From the NCBI RefSeq assembly GCF_019049325.1, contig NZ_JAGMUO010000015.1:1-64000 (forward strand): a stretch of 64,000 nt of DNA, given 5' to 3'. Numbering within the stretch: the first letter of the stretch is position 1; each line of letters starts with the position of its first letter. The DNA is from Streptomyces sp. AC512_CC834. GTDB lineage: Bacteria > Actinomycetota > Actinomycetes > Streptomycetales > Streptomycetaceae. Both the position numbers and the translations under genes were made by a program. Under the pieces are notes generated by a model. It had not been told where the DNA came from, searched no databases, and saw nothing but the letters and a program-made list of their open reading frames with translations. Positions 19,553-29,056 of the stretch are shown in pieces.

Positions 19553-20824
19553 TCATCCCCGCAGTCGGGCGCCGCAGTGCGGCCAGGCGTCGGGGCCGCT
19601 GCGTACGTACAGCTTCTTCGCCCGGTACGTCTGCTCCGTGGCCGACGCGTCCTGGGGGCGGCCCTCGCCGCCGAGGTCGTGCCAGGTGCGGGTGTCGAAC
19701 TGGTAGAGCCCCCCGTAGGTGCCCGACGGGTCGACGGCGTCCGGTCGGCCGCCCGACTCGCAGGCGGCCAGGCCCTGCCAGTTCAGGTGGTCGGCGCCCT
19801 CGACGGACGTCGGCCGGGGCCGGGTGCCGACCCGCACGAGCCGCGGGCTGGGCTCGCGCACCACCTCGGTGCGCAGGCGGCGCGGTTTGTCCCGGACGCC
19901 GTTGACGGTGCGCAGGGCGTACGTGGTGCGCCGCAGTCCGGGCCGCCCCGCCTGCTGGACGACCTCCGTGCCCCGGTAGAGGGAGGCGTCGTCGGTCCGT
20001 CGCACGTCGAAGGGGATCGGGTCCTCGCGGACCTCCTGGGACCCGGTGATCCGCAGCACCGTGACTGTCTGCCCGTCGCGCGGGAAGCCGGTCGCGGGGA
20101 CGGAGGTGGTGTCCTCGCCGCGCAGGGTGATCCCGGCCTCCTCGACCACCTCCCGCACGGTCGCGGCGTTGGTGCGGACGGTGCGGGCCCGGCCGTCCGC
20201 CATGACGGTCACCACCCGTTCGGTCCGCACCACCAGGGCGAGGCCCTCGCGGCCGATACGCCGGGAGCCCTCGGTGGACAGGTGGGCGCCCTGCGTCCGT
20301 ACGCCGAACTGCCGCAGGGCCCCTTCCACCGTCTCCGCGGTCGTCCACACCTGGCGCCGGTGGCCGTCGAGGGTGAGCAGGACGGGCCGGCCGTACCGGA
20401 CGGCGACGTCCTCGCCGCTGGTCAGCGGGGTGCCGGGAGCGGGCACGATCACATCGTGGGCGCCCACCTCGACGCCCTCGTCGGCGAGCAGTTCGCTCAC
20501 GTCGTCGGCGAAGGTGTGCAGCGTGCGCGGGGTGCCGTCGACGGTCAGCTCGACCGCCTTGTCCTTGGCGACGAAGGCGGTGGTGCCGCCCGCGAGGAAC
20601 GCCACGACCAGCGCCCGCGGCAGCAGCCGGCGCAGGGAGGCGTCCGCACGCCCGGCGTACCGCGCCCGGCGCCGGCGCCCGGCCCGCCGCCCGTCTCCCG
20701 GGGCGCGCACCGAGGGCGCCGAGGGCGCGCCGTACGGCAGGGTCGGCGCGCTGTGCACGTCGTACGGAGCGAGGTACTCGTGCGCCGCGTATGCCTCTGA
20801 GTGCTCGAACTGCGTTCTGCTCAC
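19553..20824 (-). CDS. rpfB: Resuscitation-promoting factor, RpfB type
   Basis: A 423-residue secreted or anchored muralytic protein. A basic cytoplasmic N-terminus precedes a membrane helix ([16 protein letters not shown], about 70-85). Three DUF348 ubiquitin-like repeats follow ([30 protein letters not shown] and [15 protein letters not shown]), then a G5 domain and a C-terminal transglycosylase-like Rpf domain (about 345-423: [13 protein letters not shown] with the catalytic Glu, [10 protein letters not shown]). Rpf proteins cleave peptidoglycan during germination or exit from dormancy. The GTG at 20824 (VSRTQFEHS) is preferred because CTGGAG lies upstream; the longer frame adds 22 unusual residues. 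Conserved between tatD and rsmA. Confidence 0.93.
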   Translation of the reverse strand: MSRTQFEHSEAYAAHEYLAPYDVHSAPTLPYGAPSAPSVRAPGDGRRAGRRRRARYAGRADASLRRLLPRALVVAFLAGGTTAFVAKDKAVELTVDGTPRTLHTFADDVSELLADEGVEVGAHDVIVPAPGTPLTSGEDVAVRYGRPVLLTLDGHRRQVWTTAETVEGALRQFGVRTQGAHLSTEGSRRIGREGLALVVRTERVVTVMADGRARTVRTNAATVREVVEEAGITLRGEDTTSVPATGFPRDGQTVTVLRITGSQEVREDPIPFDVRRTDDASLYRGTEVVQQAGRPGLRRTTYALRTVNGVRDKPRRLRTEVVREPSPRLVRVGTRPRPTSVEGADHLNWQGLAACESGGRPDAVDPSGTYGGLYQFDTRTWHDLGGEGRPQDASATEQTYRAKKLYVRSGPDAWPHCGARLRG

Positions 20825-20923
20825 GCCGACAACGCTCCAGGGGTCCGGATCGGGCCCCCAGAACCTAGCGGAGCGTTCGTCACTCTCCAAAGCGAAGCGA
20901 CTACGCAGCGTGGCGCGCGCTGC

Positions 20924-21844
20924 TCAGTAGGCGAAGGCGCGGGCCGTGTTCGCGGCGAGGGCGGTCGCCAGCGTGTCCTCGTCGACGCCCCGGACCTCGG
21001 CCATGGCACGCACCGTGACCGGCACCAGGTAGGGGGCGTTCGGCCGCCCCCGGTAGGGCATCGGCGTCAGGAACGGCGCGTCGGTCTCGACCAGGACCAG
21101 CTCCGGCGGGGCCACGGCGAGGGCGTCGCGCAGGTTCTGGGCGTTCTTGAAGGTGACGTTGCCCGCGAAGGACATGTAGTAGCCGGCGTGCGCGCAGATC
21201 TCGGCCATGTCCGCGTCGCCGGAGTAGCAGTGGAAGACGGTGCGCTCGGGGGCGCCCTCCTCCTTGAGGACGCGCAGGACGTCGGTGTGGGCGTCGCGGT
21301 CGTGGATGACGAGGGTCTTGCCGTGCCGCTTGGCGATCTCGATGTGGGCGCGGAAGGAGCGCTCCTGCGCGTCCTTGCCCTCGGGGCCGGTGCGGAAGTA
21401 GTCGAGGCCGGTCTCGCCGACTCCCTTGACCTGCGGGAGTGCCGCGAGCCGGTCGATCTCCGCGAGCGCGTCGTCCAGCGCCGCGTCCCCGCCGGGCTGC
21501 CGCGCCCCCTGCCTGGACCATCCTCCCCCAGCCCCAGGGGGCTGGGAGGTGCCCCCAGGGTCACCGTGGACGATCCGCGGCGCCTCGTTGGGGTGCAGGG
21601 CGACGGTGGCGTGGACGGCGTCGTGCGCGGCCGCGGTCTCGGCGGCCCAGCGGGAGCCAGCGAGGTCGCAGCCGACCTGGACGACGGTCGTGACGCCGAC
21701 CGACGCGGCCTTGACGAGCGCCTCGTCCACCGTGCCGGACTGCATGTCGAGGTGGGTGTGCGAGTCGGCGACCGGCACCCGGAGGGGCTCGGGGAGCGGG
21801 GGCGCGTCGTTCTTGTCGGACCGGCCCGAGGCGTTCGAAGGCAT
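20924..21844 (-). CDS. tatD: TatD family metal-dependent deoxyribonuclease
   Basis: A 306-residue TIM-barrel amidohydrolase-type DNase. Metal-binding motifs are all present: DSHTHLD (27-33), GETGLDYF, LVIHDRDAH, FHCYSGD and VETDAPFL. The family is usually about 260-290 residues. An extra Gly/Pro/Ser-rich stretch between ALHPNEAPRIVH and the DDALAEIDRL helix corresponds at DNA level to the palindromic element at 21523-21558, which is read through in frame. The catalytic residues lie outside the insert, so activity is probably retained. First gene of the rpfB-rsmA-ispE group. Confidence 0.93.
   Translation of the reverse strand: MPSNASGRSDKNDAPPLPEPLRVPVADSHTHLDMQSGTVDEALVKAASVGVTTVVQVGCDLAGSRWAAETAAAHDAVHATVALHPNEAPRIVHGDPGGTSQPPGAGGGWSRQGARQPGGDAALDDALAEIDRLAALPQVKGVGETGLDYFRTGPEGKDAQERSFRAHIEIAKRHGKTLVIHDRDAHTDVLRVLKEEGAPERTVFHCYSGDADMAEICAHAGYYMSFAGNVTFKNAQNLRDALAVAPPELVLVETDAPFLTPMPYRGRPNAPYLVPVTVRAMAEVRGVDEDTLATALAANTARAFAY
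21523..21558. repeat. Short palindromic interspersed element, copy 2, inside tatD
   Basis: A 36-bp, strongly self-complementary element that begins CTCCCCCAG and ends GGTGCCCCCAG. It belongs to the same family as 10111-10148 in reverse orientation. It is a multiple of three long and adds residues to TatD without a frameshift. Confidence 0.7.
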
Positions 21845-21914
21845 GCCTCCGATCCTACGAAAGCCCCGACCGGACCCGACCGGACCCCACCGGCCCGGCC
21901 GACTCCCCGCCGGG

Positions 21915-22379
21915 TCAGCTCGCCTTGCGGTGGAGGTGCAGGGCGTGCAGCAGATCGGCGAGGTGCCAGTGCCGGCGCCCGTCGTCGAGTCCCGGCGCCC
22001 CCGGCCCCGGCTCCTCGGGCACCGACGACACCGACGACACCGGCGGCACCGGCGGCACCTCCAGGGGGCCGGCAGGCGGCACCCGGTGGATGCCCTGGCT
22101 GGTGCCGCGCACCGAGGCGACCCGGCCCGGGCGCATGATCCGTACGACGTGGTTGTCGCAGTTGGCGCAGGTCGGCCGGGTCAGCGGAGAGGGCACGACG
22201 CGGCCGTCCGCGACGTAGAGCACGAACTCGTGGCCGTCGGTGTCCGTGTGGTGCTCGATCTCGAACGCCTGCTCCCAGCCGTGCCCGCAGCGCATGCAGG
22301 CGAAGGAGTACGACTCGTGGACGACGGCGGTGGCACCGGCTCGCACTCCGGTCCGCGCGGCGCTCTCACTCATGCTCAT
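21915..22379 (-). CDS. Zinc-ribbon hypothetical protein
   Basis: A 154-residue protein with two CxxC pairs, FACMRCGHGW (about 26) and PTCANCDNHV (about 71), that should form one zinc ribbon. A His/Asp-rich segment EIEHHTDTDGHEF lies between them. The C-terminal half is Pro/Ser/Gly-rich and disordered, then WHLADLLHALHLHRKAS. The ATG at 22379 follows AAGGAG with 5 nt spacing and is preferred to the longer frame. Conserved in Streptomyces next to tatD; function unknown. Confidence 0.82.
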   Translation of the reverse strand: MSMSESAARTGVRAGATAVVHESYSFACMRCGHGWEQAFEIEHHTDTDGHEFVLYVADGRVVPSPLTRPTCANCDNHVVRIMRPGRVASVRGTSQGIHRVPPAGPLEVPPVPPVSSVSSVPEEPGPGAPGLDDGRRHWHLADLLHALHLHRKAS

Positions 22380-22541
22380 CCCGGCTCCTTCGGTTCGTCC
22401 TGTTCCTCTTCCTGCTTCTCCTTCTTCCAGTGGACTCCTCCACCAGCGGGAAAGCACCAGGTCATGCCGAGTATTTGAGCCGATTTGGGCTGCCCTTGGC
22501 CCAAGGGTGGTCCAGGTCAGGGGCGGGTCAAGGCCGGCCCG

Positions 22542-23390
22542 TCAGACGCCGGCGTTCTTCGCCGCCACCACCGCGTCGAACACCTCGCGCTTGGGCACGC
22601 CCACCTGGACGGCCACCGCCGCGATCGCCTCCTTGCGCCGCTCCCCCGCCTCCTCGCGCACCCGCACCCTGCGCACCAGCTCCTCGGCGCCGAACTCCTC
22701 GGGCCCCTTGTCCGGCGCACCCTCGACGACGACGGTGATCTCGCCCCGCACCCCTTCACCGGCCCACGCGGCCAGCTCGCCGAGCCCGCCGCGCCTGACC
22801 TCCTCGTACGTCTTGGTCAGCTCCCGGCAGACGGCGGCCCGCCGGTCGGCGCCGAAGACCTCGGCCATGGCGGCGAGGGTGTCGTCGAGGCGGTGCGGGG
22901 CCTCGAAGTAGACGAGGGTCCGGCGCTCCTCGGCGACCTCGCGCAGCCGGGTCAGCCGCTCGCCGGCCTTGCGGGGCGGGAAGCCCTCGAAGCAGAACCG
23001 GTCGACCGGCAGCCCCGACAGGGCGAGCGCGGTGAGCACGGCGGACGGGCCGGGTACGGCGGTGACGCGGACGCCGCGCTCGACGGCGGCGGCGACCAGC
23101 CGGTAGCCCGGGTCGGACACCGACGGCATCCCGGCGTCGGTGACCAGCAGCACGCGCGCTCCGCCGACCAGCTCCTCCACCAGCTCGGGCGTCCGGGCGG
23201 ACTCGTTGCCCTCGAAGTACGACACGACACGCCCCGCGGGTGCGACGCCGAGCGCCTGGGTGAGCCGGCGCAGCCGCCGGGTGTCCTCGGCGGCGACGAC
23301 GTCCGCGCCGGCCAGTTCCGCGGCGAGCCGTGGCGGGGCGTCCCGGACGTCGCCGATGGGGGTGCCCGCGAGTACAAGGGTTCCAGTCAC
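22542..23390 (-). CDS. rsmI: 16S rRNA 2'-O-ribose C1402 methyltransferase
   Basis: A 282-residue SPOUT-unrelated tetrapyrrole-methylase-fold enzyme that 2'-O-methylates C1402 in the ribosomal decoding centre. Diagnostic motifs: LVLAGTPIGDVRDAPPRL at the N-terminus, VVAAEDTRRL, VVSYFEGNE, LVTDAGMPSVSDPGYRLV and VYFEAPHRLDDTL. The GTG at 23390 has GGGGGA just upstream and gives the family start. Divergent from pmt with a 96-bp shared promoter gap. Confidence 0.95.
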   Translation of the reverse strand: MTGTLVLAGTPIGDVRDAPPRLAAELAGADVVAAEDTRRLRRLTQALGVAPAGRVVSYFEGNESARTPELVEELVGGARVLLVTDAGMPSVSDPGYRLVAAAVERGVRVTAVPGPSAVLTALALSGLPVDRFCFEGFPPRKAGERLTRLREVAEERRTLVYFEAPHRLDDTLAAMAEVFGADRRAAVCRELTKTYEEVRRGGLGELAAWAGEGVRGEITVVVEGAPDKGPEEFGAEELVRRVRVREEAGERRKEAIAAVAVQVGVPKREVFDAVVAAKNAGV

Positions 23391-23486
23391 TCCCCCATCC
23401 TCCCAGCACCGGCCGGGCACCCCTCGAAGCGCACCGGTGAGGCCCATGCGCGGGACGTGCACAGCGCGGTTCCCTACGATGGCGCG

Positions 23487-25232
23487 GTGACCAGTACCGC
23501 GTCCTCCACGGACACCCGGCAGGGCCAGACCCCGCACGACGAGCGGCCCACCTGGCAGCAGCGGCTGCGCCGCTTCGGCTACACGGCGGGGCCGGCGGCC
23601 GGCGACGTCCGCGACCGGCTGGTGCCGCCGTACACGAGCCCGAGTCCGCGCCTGTGGGCCTTCCTGGGTCTGTCGAAGCCGCTCACCGACCGGATCGCGC
23701 GCTGGTCGGCGTGGGGCGGGCCGCTGCTGGTGGCGCTGCTCGCGGGCGTGCTGCGGTTCTGGAACCTGGGCAGCCCGAAGGCGGTGATATTCGACGAGAC
23801 GTACTACGCCAAGGACGCGTGGGCGCTGATCCACCGCGGTTTCGAGGTCAACTGGGACAAGAACGCCAACGACCTGATCCTGAACAGCGGCGGCGACATC
23901 CCGATCCCGACGGACGCGGCGTACGTCGTCCATCCGCCGGTGGGCAAGTACATCATCGGCCTGGGCGAACTTCTGTTCGGCTTCGACCCGTTCGGCTGGC
24001 GGTTCATGACGGCGCTGCTCGGCACGCTGTCGGTGCTGCTGCTGTGCCGGATCGGGCGCCGGCTGTTCCGCTCCACGTTCCTGGGGTGCCTGGCGGGCGC
24101 GCTGATGGCGGTGGACGGGCTGCACTTCGTGATGAGCCGCACCGCGCTGCTGGACAGCGTGCTGATGTTCTTCGTGCTGGCCGCCTTCGGCTGCCTGGTC
24201 GCCGACCGCGACTGGGCCCGCCGGAAACTCGCCGCCGCGCTGCCGGTGGACGACGACGGCAGGGTCCGCCCGGACGCGGAGGTCGCCGAGACGCTCCGGC
24301 TCGGGTGGCGCCCCTGGCGGCTGACGGCGGGCCTGATGCTGGGCCTGGCGGCGGCCACCAAGTGGAACGGCCTGTACATCATGGCGGCCTTCTGCGTGCT
24401 GGCCGTGCTGTGGGACGTCGGCTCCCGCCGGGTCGCGGGCGCCCACCGCCCGCACCTCGCGGTGCTGCGGCACGACCTGGGCTGGGCCTTCCTCTCCACG
24501 GTCCCGGTGGCTCTCGCCACGTACGTCCTGTCCTGGCTGGGCTGGATCCTCTCCCCCTCGGACGGCACCGGCGGCTACTACCGCGACTGGGCGACGAAGG
24601 ACGGCGCGAACAGTTCCTGGTCGTGGCTCTTCCCCGACTGGTGGCGCAGCCTGTGGCACTACGAGACGCAGGTCCTCGAATTCCACACCCACCTCACCTC
24701 GCCGCACACCTACCAGTCGAACCCGTGGAGCTGGATCGTCCAGGGCCGCCCGGTCTCCTACTTCTACGAGTCGCCGTCGGCGGGCACGGACGGCTGCCCA
24801 GCCGACGCGGGCGAGAAGTGCGCCCGCGAGGTACTGGCCCTGGGCACCCCGCTGCTGTGGTGGGTGGGCTGCTTCGCGCTGCTCTACGTCCTGTGGCGCT
24901 GGGTCTTCCGCCGCGACTGGCGCGCGGGCGCCATCGCCTGCGGCATCGCGGCCGGCTACCTCCCCTGGTTCATGTACCAGGAGCGCACGATCTTCCTCTT
25001 CTACTCCGTAGTCTTCGTCCCGTTCCTGTGCCTCGCGGTGGCGATGCTGCTGGGGGCGATCATCGGCCGCCCCGGCTGCGGCGACGCCAGACGCGTCGCG
25101 GGCGCGACGGGCGCGGGCGTCCTGGTGCTGCTCATCGCCTGGAACTTCATCTACTTCTGGCCCCTGTACACGGGCACGGCGATCCCCATGGACGACTGGC
25201 GGGCGCGGATGTGGCTCGACACGTGGGTCTGA
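23487..25232 (+). CDS. pmt: Dolichyl-phosphate-mannose-protein O-mannosyltransferase
   Basis: A GT39 integral membrane enzyme of 581 residues that transfers mannose from polyprenyl-phosphate-mannose to Ser/Thr of exported proteins. The key acidic pair lies in the first extracellular loop: VIFDETYYAKDAWAL. About 10-11 helices follow, with the PMT 4-helix C-terminal region ending YFWPLYTGTAIPMDDWRARMW. The GTG at 23487 (VTSTASSTD) is chosen; the open frame upstream lies over rsmI. In S. coelicolor, Pmt glycosylates surface proteins and its loss gives phage phiC31 resistance. Targets here could include the secreted proteins and transpeptidases nearby, which is inference. Confidence 0.95.
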   Translation: MTSTASSTDTRQGQTPHDERPTWQQRLRRFGYTAGPAAGDVRDRLVPPYTSPSPRLWAFLGLSKPLTDRIARWSAWGGPLLVALLAGVLRFWNLGSPKAVIFDETYYAKDAWALIHRGFEVNWDKNANDLILNSGGDIPIPTDAAYVVHPPVGKYIIGLGELLFGFDPFGWRFMTALLGTLSVLLLCRIGRRLFRSTFLGCLAGALMAVDGLHFVMSRTALLDSVLMFFVLAAFGCLVADRDWARRKLAAALPVDDDGRVRPDAEVAETLRLGWRPWRLTAGLMLGLAAATKWNGLYIMAAFCVLAVLWDVGSRRVAGAHRPHLAVLRHDLGWAFLSTVPVALATYVLSWLGWILSPSDGTGGYYRDWATKDGANSSWSWLFPDWWRSLWHYETQVLEFHTHLTSPHTYQSNPWSWIVQGRPVSYFYESPSAGTDGCPADAGEKCAREVLALGTPLLWWVGCFALLYVLWRWVFRRDWRAGAIACGIAAGYLPWFMYQERTIFLFYSVVFVPFLCLAVAMLLGAIIGRPGCGDARRVAGATGAGVLVLLIAWNFIYFWPLYTGTAIPMDDWRARMWLDTWV

Positions 25233-25533
25233 CCCCCGCCACGCCCAGGGGGTGTCGCCGCACGTGAGCACTCCACCCACCACTGTCCTCCACGCGCTCA
25301 CATGAGCAAGAAGGAGTTCCGCCCTGACGGGCTCCACTAGCACGAGCCGGGCTCCGAGGGACAGTTGATCCCGTGGTCAAGGCGGCCCGGGGTCTCCTTT
25401 AGGCCACCAAACGGAAACATCCGTACCGCCGATCACTCCCTGCGCATAGAGTGCAACCACAACTACTTCTGAACGCGTTCAAGATTGCGGGCAGAAGGTC
25501 TGACGGGGAACGGAACCGGGGAGGGGACTGCCG
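25233..25533. other. Gene-free gap between pmt and the first transpeptidase
   Basis: A 301-bp gap. A weak 6-bp hairpin (25232-25237 with 25248-25253) overlaps the pmt stop and may terminate it. A 12-codon ORF (MSKKEFRPDGLH) follows a poor ribosome site and is not called. The promoter of the downstream gene should lie in the AT-richer part 25410-25500; no boxes are certain. Confidence 0.5.
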
Positions 25534-27159
25534 ATGGGCAGGGGGGTGAAGGTCGCCGTCATTGGCGGGGTGTTCGCCGTGATGGTGGGCGGTGCCGGGT
25601 ACGGCGCCTACAACGTCGTGTCGGCGCTGGACGGTGACGGGGGCTCGGGGTCGTCGGAGGCCAAGAGCGGGCCGCCGAGCGGGGACGAGGTCGAGGAGAC
25701 GACGGAGAAGTTCTTCACGGCCTGGGAGAAGGGCGACGCGACGACGGCGGCGTCCTACACGAACAACGCCTCGGTCGCCGGGACACTGCTGACGGCCTAC
25801 GCCGACGAGGCGCACATCACCGGCGTCGAGATCACGCCGGGCACGCCGATCGCCACCGGCGTGCCGTTCACCGTGAAGGCGAAGGTGTCGTACGAGGGCA
25901 CGACCAAGCCGCTGACGTACAAGAGCAAGCTGACGGTGGTGCGCGGGGAGACCAGTGGGCGGGCGCTGGTCGACTGGGAGCCGTCCGTCGTCCATCCGGA
26001 TCTGAAGGACGGGGACACCCTGGTCACCGAGGAGTCGGCGACCCCGCAGATCCAGGCCGTCGGGCGGGACGGCGCCGTGCTGAGCAAGGAGAAATATCCC
26101 TCCCTCGGGCCGGTCATCGCCACCCTCCGGGAGCGGTACGGCTCGAAGGTGGGCGGCACCCCCGGCGTCGAACTCGCGGTCCGCCACACGGTCGGGGACG
26201 CCCCCGACGCCCCGCTGCTGACTCTGACCGAGGGCAAGCCCGGGAAGCTGAAGACGACGCTCAGCGCGAGCGTGCAGGCGGCGGCCGAGAAGGCGGTGAA
26301 GCGGTACGGCGAGTCCTCCGTGGTCGCCGTGAAGCCGAGCACCGGCGAAGTCCTGGCCGTGGCGAACAACCGCAAGGACGGCTTCAACGCGGCCTTCCAG
26401 GGGCGGGTCGCCCCCGGCTCCACCATGAAGATCATCACCGCGGCCATGCTCATCGACAACGGCGTGACCTCGATGAACGGCCCGGCGCCCTGCCCCGAGA
26501 CAGCGACCTGGCAGAGCCAGACCTTCCACAACATCACCACCATGAAGCCCAACCTGAGCGCCACGCTCGCCAACACCTTCATGCGCTCCTGCAACACCGG
26601 CTTCATCAAACTCGTCGACGAGAAGCCGCTCACCGACTCCTCACTGACGCAGGAGGCCCAGGAGCGCTTCGGGCTCGGGCAGGACAACTGGCAGACCGGC
26701 ATCGTCTCCTTCGACGGCAGCGTCCCCGCGTCCGGCGGCCCGGACCGCGCGGCCAACGCCATCGGGCAGGGCCAGGTCCAGATGAACCCGCTGAACATGG
26801 CCTCCGTGACGGCGACCGCCATCACCGGCGAGTTCCGCCAGCCCTACCTGGTCCCGTTCGACCTGGACGACCGGAAGCCGGCCACCGCCAAGGGGCTGCC
26901 GCAGGGCACCGTCGGCCAGCTCAAGCAGATGATGCGGCTCACCGCGACCCAGGGCACCGCCGCGGGCCCCATGTCCGGGCTCGGCGGCGACATGGGCGCC
27001 AAGACCGGGTCGGCGGAGGTCGACGGACAGACCACCTCCAACAGTTGGTTCACCGGCTTCCGGGGCGACATCGCGGCGGCGGCCATGACCGAGGAAGGCG
27101 GCCACGGCGGCGACGCGGCCGGGCCGATCGTCGTAGACGTGCTACGAGCCGGAGGCTGA
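25534..27159 (+). CDS. Penicillin-binding transpeptidase with NTF2-like domain (copy 1)
   Basis: A 541-residue membrane-anchored class B-type penicillin-binding protein. An N-terminal anchor (about 5-24) precedes an NTF2-like MecA_N domain (about 50-165; EETTEKFFTAWEKGD) and a D,D-transpeptidase domain (about 255-541). Its three active-site motifs are STMK with nucleophile Ser296 and Lys299, SCN at 352-354, and KTG at 490-492. It lacks the long dimerisation domain of FtsI. It should cross-link peptidoglycan outside the membrane. A close paralog follows 135 bp later and faces ssgE, suggesting a role in sporulation-linked wall synthesis (inference). The ATG at 25534 has GGGGAGGGG upstream. Confidence 0.93.
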   Translation: MGRGVKVAVIGGVFAVMVGGAGYGAYNVVSALDGDGGSGSSEAKSGPPSGDEVEETTEKFFTAWEKGDATTAASYTNNASVAGTLLTAYADEAHITGVEITPGTPIATGVPFTVKAKVSYEGTTKPLTYKSKLTVVRGETSGRALVDWEPSVVHPDLKDGDTLVTEESATPQIQAVGRDGAVLSKEKYPSLGPVIATLRERYGSKVGGTPGVELAVRHTVGDAPDAPLLTLTEGKPGKLKTTLSASVQAAAEKAVKRYGESSVVAVKPSTGEVLAVANNRKDGFNAAFQGRVAPGSTMKIITAAMLIDNGVTSMNGPAPCPETATWQSQTFHNITTMKPNLSATLANTFMRSCNTGFIKLVDEKPLTDSSLTQEAQERFGLGQDNWQTGIVSFDGSVPASGGPDRAANAIGQGQVQMNPLNMASVTATAITGEFRQPYLVPFDLDDRKPATAKGLPQGTVGQLKQMMRLTATQGTAAGPMSGLGGDMGAKTGSAEVDGQTTSNSWFTGFRGDIAAAAMTEEGGHGGDAAGPIVVDVLRAGG

Positions 27160-27211
27160 CGCAGACCGATCCTGAGACGCACCGACGGTGACAGTTGCCC
27201 CTACTGTGGTC

Positions 27212-27241
27212 GCCGTCGTTGGAAGCATCGGCAACGACGGC
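27212..27241 (+). terminator. Hairpin between the two transpeptidase genes
   Basis: A perfect 10-bp stem (27212-27221 with 27232-27241) with a 10-nt loop, 53 bp after the stop of copy 1. No T-run. It could terminate copy 1 or be a leader hairpin of copy 2. Confidence 0.5.
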
Positions 27242-27294
27242 AAGGCAGAGGCCCCGGGAATCCGGGCGCCGCGGAGGAACTGGAACGGGACGCA

Positions 27295-28995
27295 GTGGGC
27301 AGCAGAAGGGCCGCCGCCGAGCGGCGCAGGACGAGACCCGCCGTGATCGGCAGTGTGGCCGCGGTCGTCGTGGCCGGCGCCGGCTTCGGCGCCTACGCGA
27401 TGTACGGCGGCGAGTCCGGCGCCGAGGACACCGCCCGCACGAAGTCCGCGGCGGCCGGGGAGAAGGTGAAGTCGGGCCCCCTGACGGCGACGGAGGTCAC
27501 CACCACGGCGCAGCGGTTCCTGACCGCCTGGCAGAAGGGCGACCTGGCCGCCGCTGCCGCCGCGACCGACGACGCGGAGGCCGCGAAGGCCCTGCTCACC
27601 GGTTACGCCAAGGACGCCCGCGTCAAGGACGCCACCTTCACCCCCGGCACCCCGGCCGGGGAGAAGGTCCCGTTCTCCGTGCAGGCCACCGTCGTCTACG
27701 ACAAGGTGAGCGAGCCGCTGGCGTACGACAGCGCGCTGACCGTCGTCCGCCGGGCCGGCGACGGCGAGCCCCGCGTCGACTGGCACGCGGCCGTCGTCCA
27801 CCCGGACCTGGCGGACGGCGACAAGCTGGTCACCGGGGAGGCCGGCGACCCGCCGGTCAAGGCGCTGGACCGGGACGGCGCGGAGATCACCGCCGCGAAG
27901 TACCCGTCCCTCGGCACCGTCCTGGACGGCCTGCGCGAGAAGTACGGCAAGAAGGCCGGCGGCACCCCGGGGATCGAGTTGCGCGTGGTGCGCGGCAAGT
28001 CGGCCGAGGACGCGAAGGGGGCCAAGGACTCCGAGTCCGGCGCCGCCTCCGACAAGACGCTGCTGGAGCTGCGCGAGGGCACGCCCGGCACGCTGAAGAC
28101 GACCCTGGACCCGGACCTCCAGGCCGCCGCCGAGAAGCAGGTGGACGGCAAGAAGGGGGCGTCCGTGGTGCTGCTGCGCGCCTCCACCGGCGAGGTCCTC
28201 GCCGTCGCCAACGGCGGGCACGGCTTCAACACCGCCTTCCTGGGTTCGCTCGCCCCCGGCTCCACCATGAAGGTCATCACCGCCTCGATGCTGCTCGAGA
28301 AGGACCTGGCGTCCGTGAACGAGAAGCACCCGTGCCCCAAGTACTTCAGCTACGGCGGCTGGAAGTTCCACAACGACGACAAGTTCGAGATCAAGGACGG
28401 CACCTTCAAGGCGAGCTTCGCCCGCTCCTGCAACACCGCCTTCATCAGCCAGGCCCCCGAGCTGGCGGACGACGACCTGACCAGGCAGGCGAAGGAGGTC
28501 TTCGGCCTGTCGATGAACAACTGGTCGGTCGGCGTGTCCACCTTCGACGGCAGGGTGCCGGTCCAGAGCGACGCCCAGATGGCCGCCTCCCTCATCGGCC
28601 AGGGCGGCGTGCGGATGAACCCGCTGAACATGGCGTCGGTGTCGGCGACCGTGAAGTCGGGCAGCTTCCACCAGCCGTACCTGGTCGCCCCGTCGGTCGA
28701 CGGGCGGGCGCTCGCCACGGCCTCGCGCACGATGTCGGGCGAGACGCTCGGCGCGCTGCGCGAGCTGATGGCCTACACGGCGGCGTACGGCACCGCCGTG
28801 GAGCCGATGGCCGGGCTGAGCGGCGACGTCGGTGCGAAGACCGGCTCGGCGGAGGTCGACGGCCAGAAGAAGCCCAACGGCTGGTTCACGGCGTACCGGG
28901 GCGACCTGGCCGCCGCGGGCGTCGTCCAGCAGGGCGGCCACGGCGGCGACAGCGCGGGCCCGATCGTCGCGGCGCTGCTGAAGGCAGGCGGCTGA
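27295..28995 (+). CDS. Penicillin-binding transpeptidase with NTF2-like domain (copy 2)
   Basis: A 566-residue paralog of the preceding gene, same architecture: N-terminal anchor (about 17-33), MecA_N/NTF2-like domain (about 65-180; TTAQRFLTAWQKGD) and transpeptidase domain. Motifs: STMK with Ser323/Lys326, SCN 378-380, KTG 515-517; all three are intact, so it should be active. A short Asp/Ser/Lys insertion near 245-265 distinguishes it from copy 1. It starts at GTG 27295 (VGSRRAAAE); the nearest GGAGGA is rather far upstream. Convergent with ssgE, with a shared terminator hairpin at 29032-29056. Confidence 0.92.
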   Translation: MGSRRAAAERRRTRPAVIGSVAAVVVAGAGFGAYAMYGGESGAEDTARTKSAAAGEKVKSGPLTATEVTTTAQRFLTAWQKGDLAAAAAATDDAEAAKALLTGYAKDARVKDATFTPGTPAGEKVPFSVQATVVYDKVSEPLAYDSALTVVRRAGDGEPRVDWHAAVVHPDLADGDKLVTGEAGDPPVKALDRDGAEITAAKYPSLGTVLDGLREKYGKKAGGTPGIELRVVRGKSAEDAKGAKDSESGAASDKTLLELREGTPGTLKTTLDPDLQAAAEKQVDGKKGASVVLLRASTGEVLAVANGGHGFNTAFLGSLAPGSTMKVITASMLLEKDLASVNEKHPCPKYFSYGGWKFHNDDKFEIKDGTFKASFARSCNTAFISQAPELADDDLTRQAKEVFGLSMNNWSVGVSTFDGRVPVQSDAQMAASLIGQGGVRMNPLNMASVSATVKSGSFHQPYLVAPSVDGRALATASRTMSGETLGALRELMAYTAAYGTAVEPMAGLSGDVGAKTGSAEVDGQKKPNGWFTAYRGDLAAAGVVQQGGHGGDSAGPIVAALLKAGG

Positions 28996-29031
28996 CGCCC
29001 CGGTCCCCGGCGTGCCCGGCGTGCGCGTGCG

Positions 29032-29056
29032 GCCGGTGGCTCAGTGGGCCACCGGC
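29032..29056. terminator. Bidirectional terminator embedding the ssgE stop
   Basis: A 9-bp perfect stem (29032-29040 with 29048-29056), 7-nt loop. The loop contains the minus-strand ssgE stop codon (29041-29043), and one arm encodes its last residues. It lies 37 bp after the convergent transpeptidase stop. Confidence 0.6.

Noticed and set aside
25302..25340. Twelve-codon ORF MSKKEFRPDGLH after pmt
   Set aside because: No good ribosome site and no neighbour-dependent role; likely chance.
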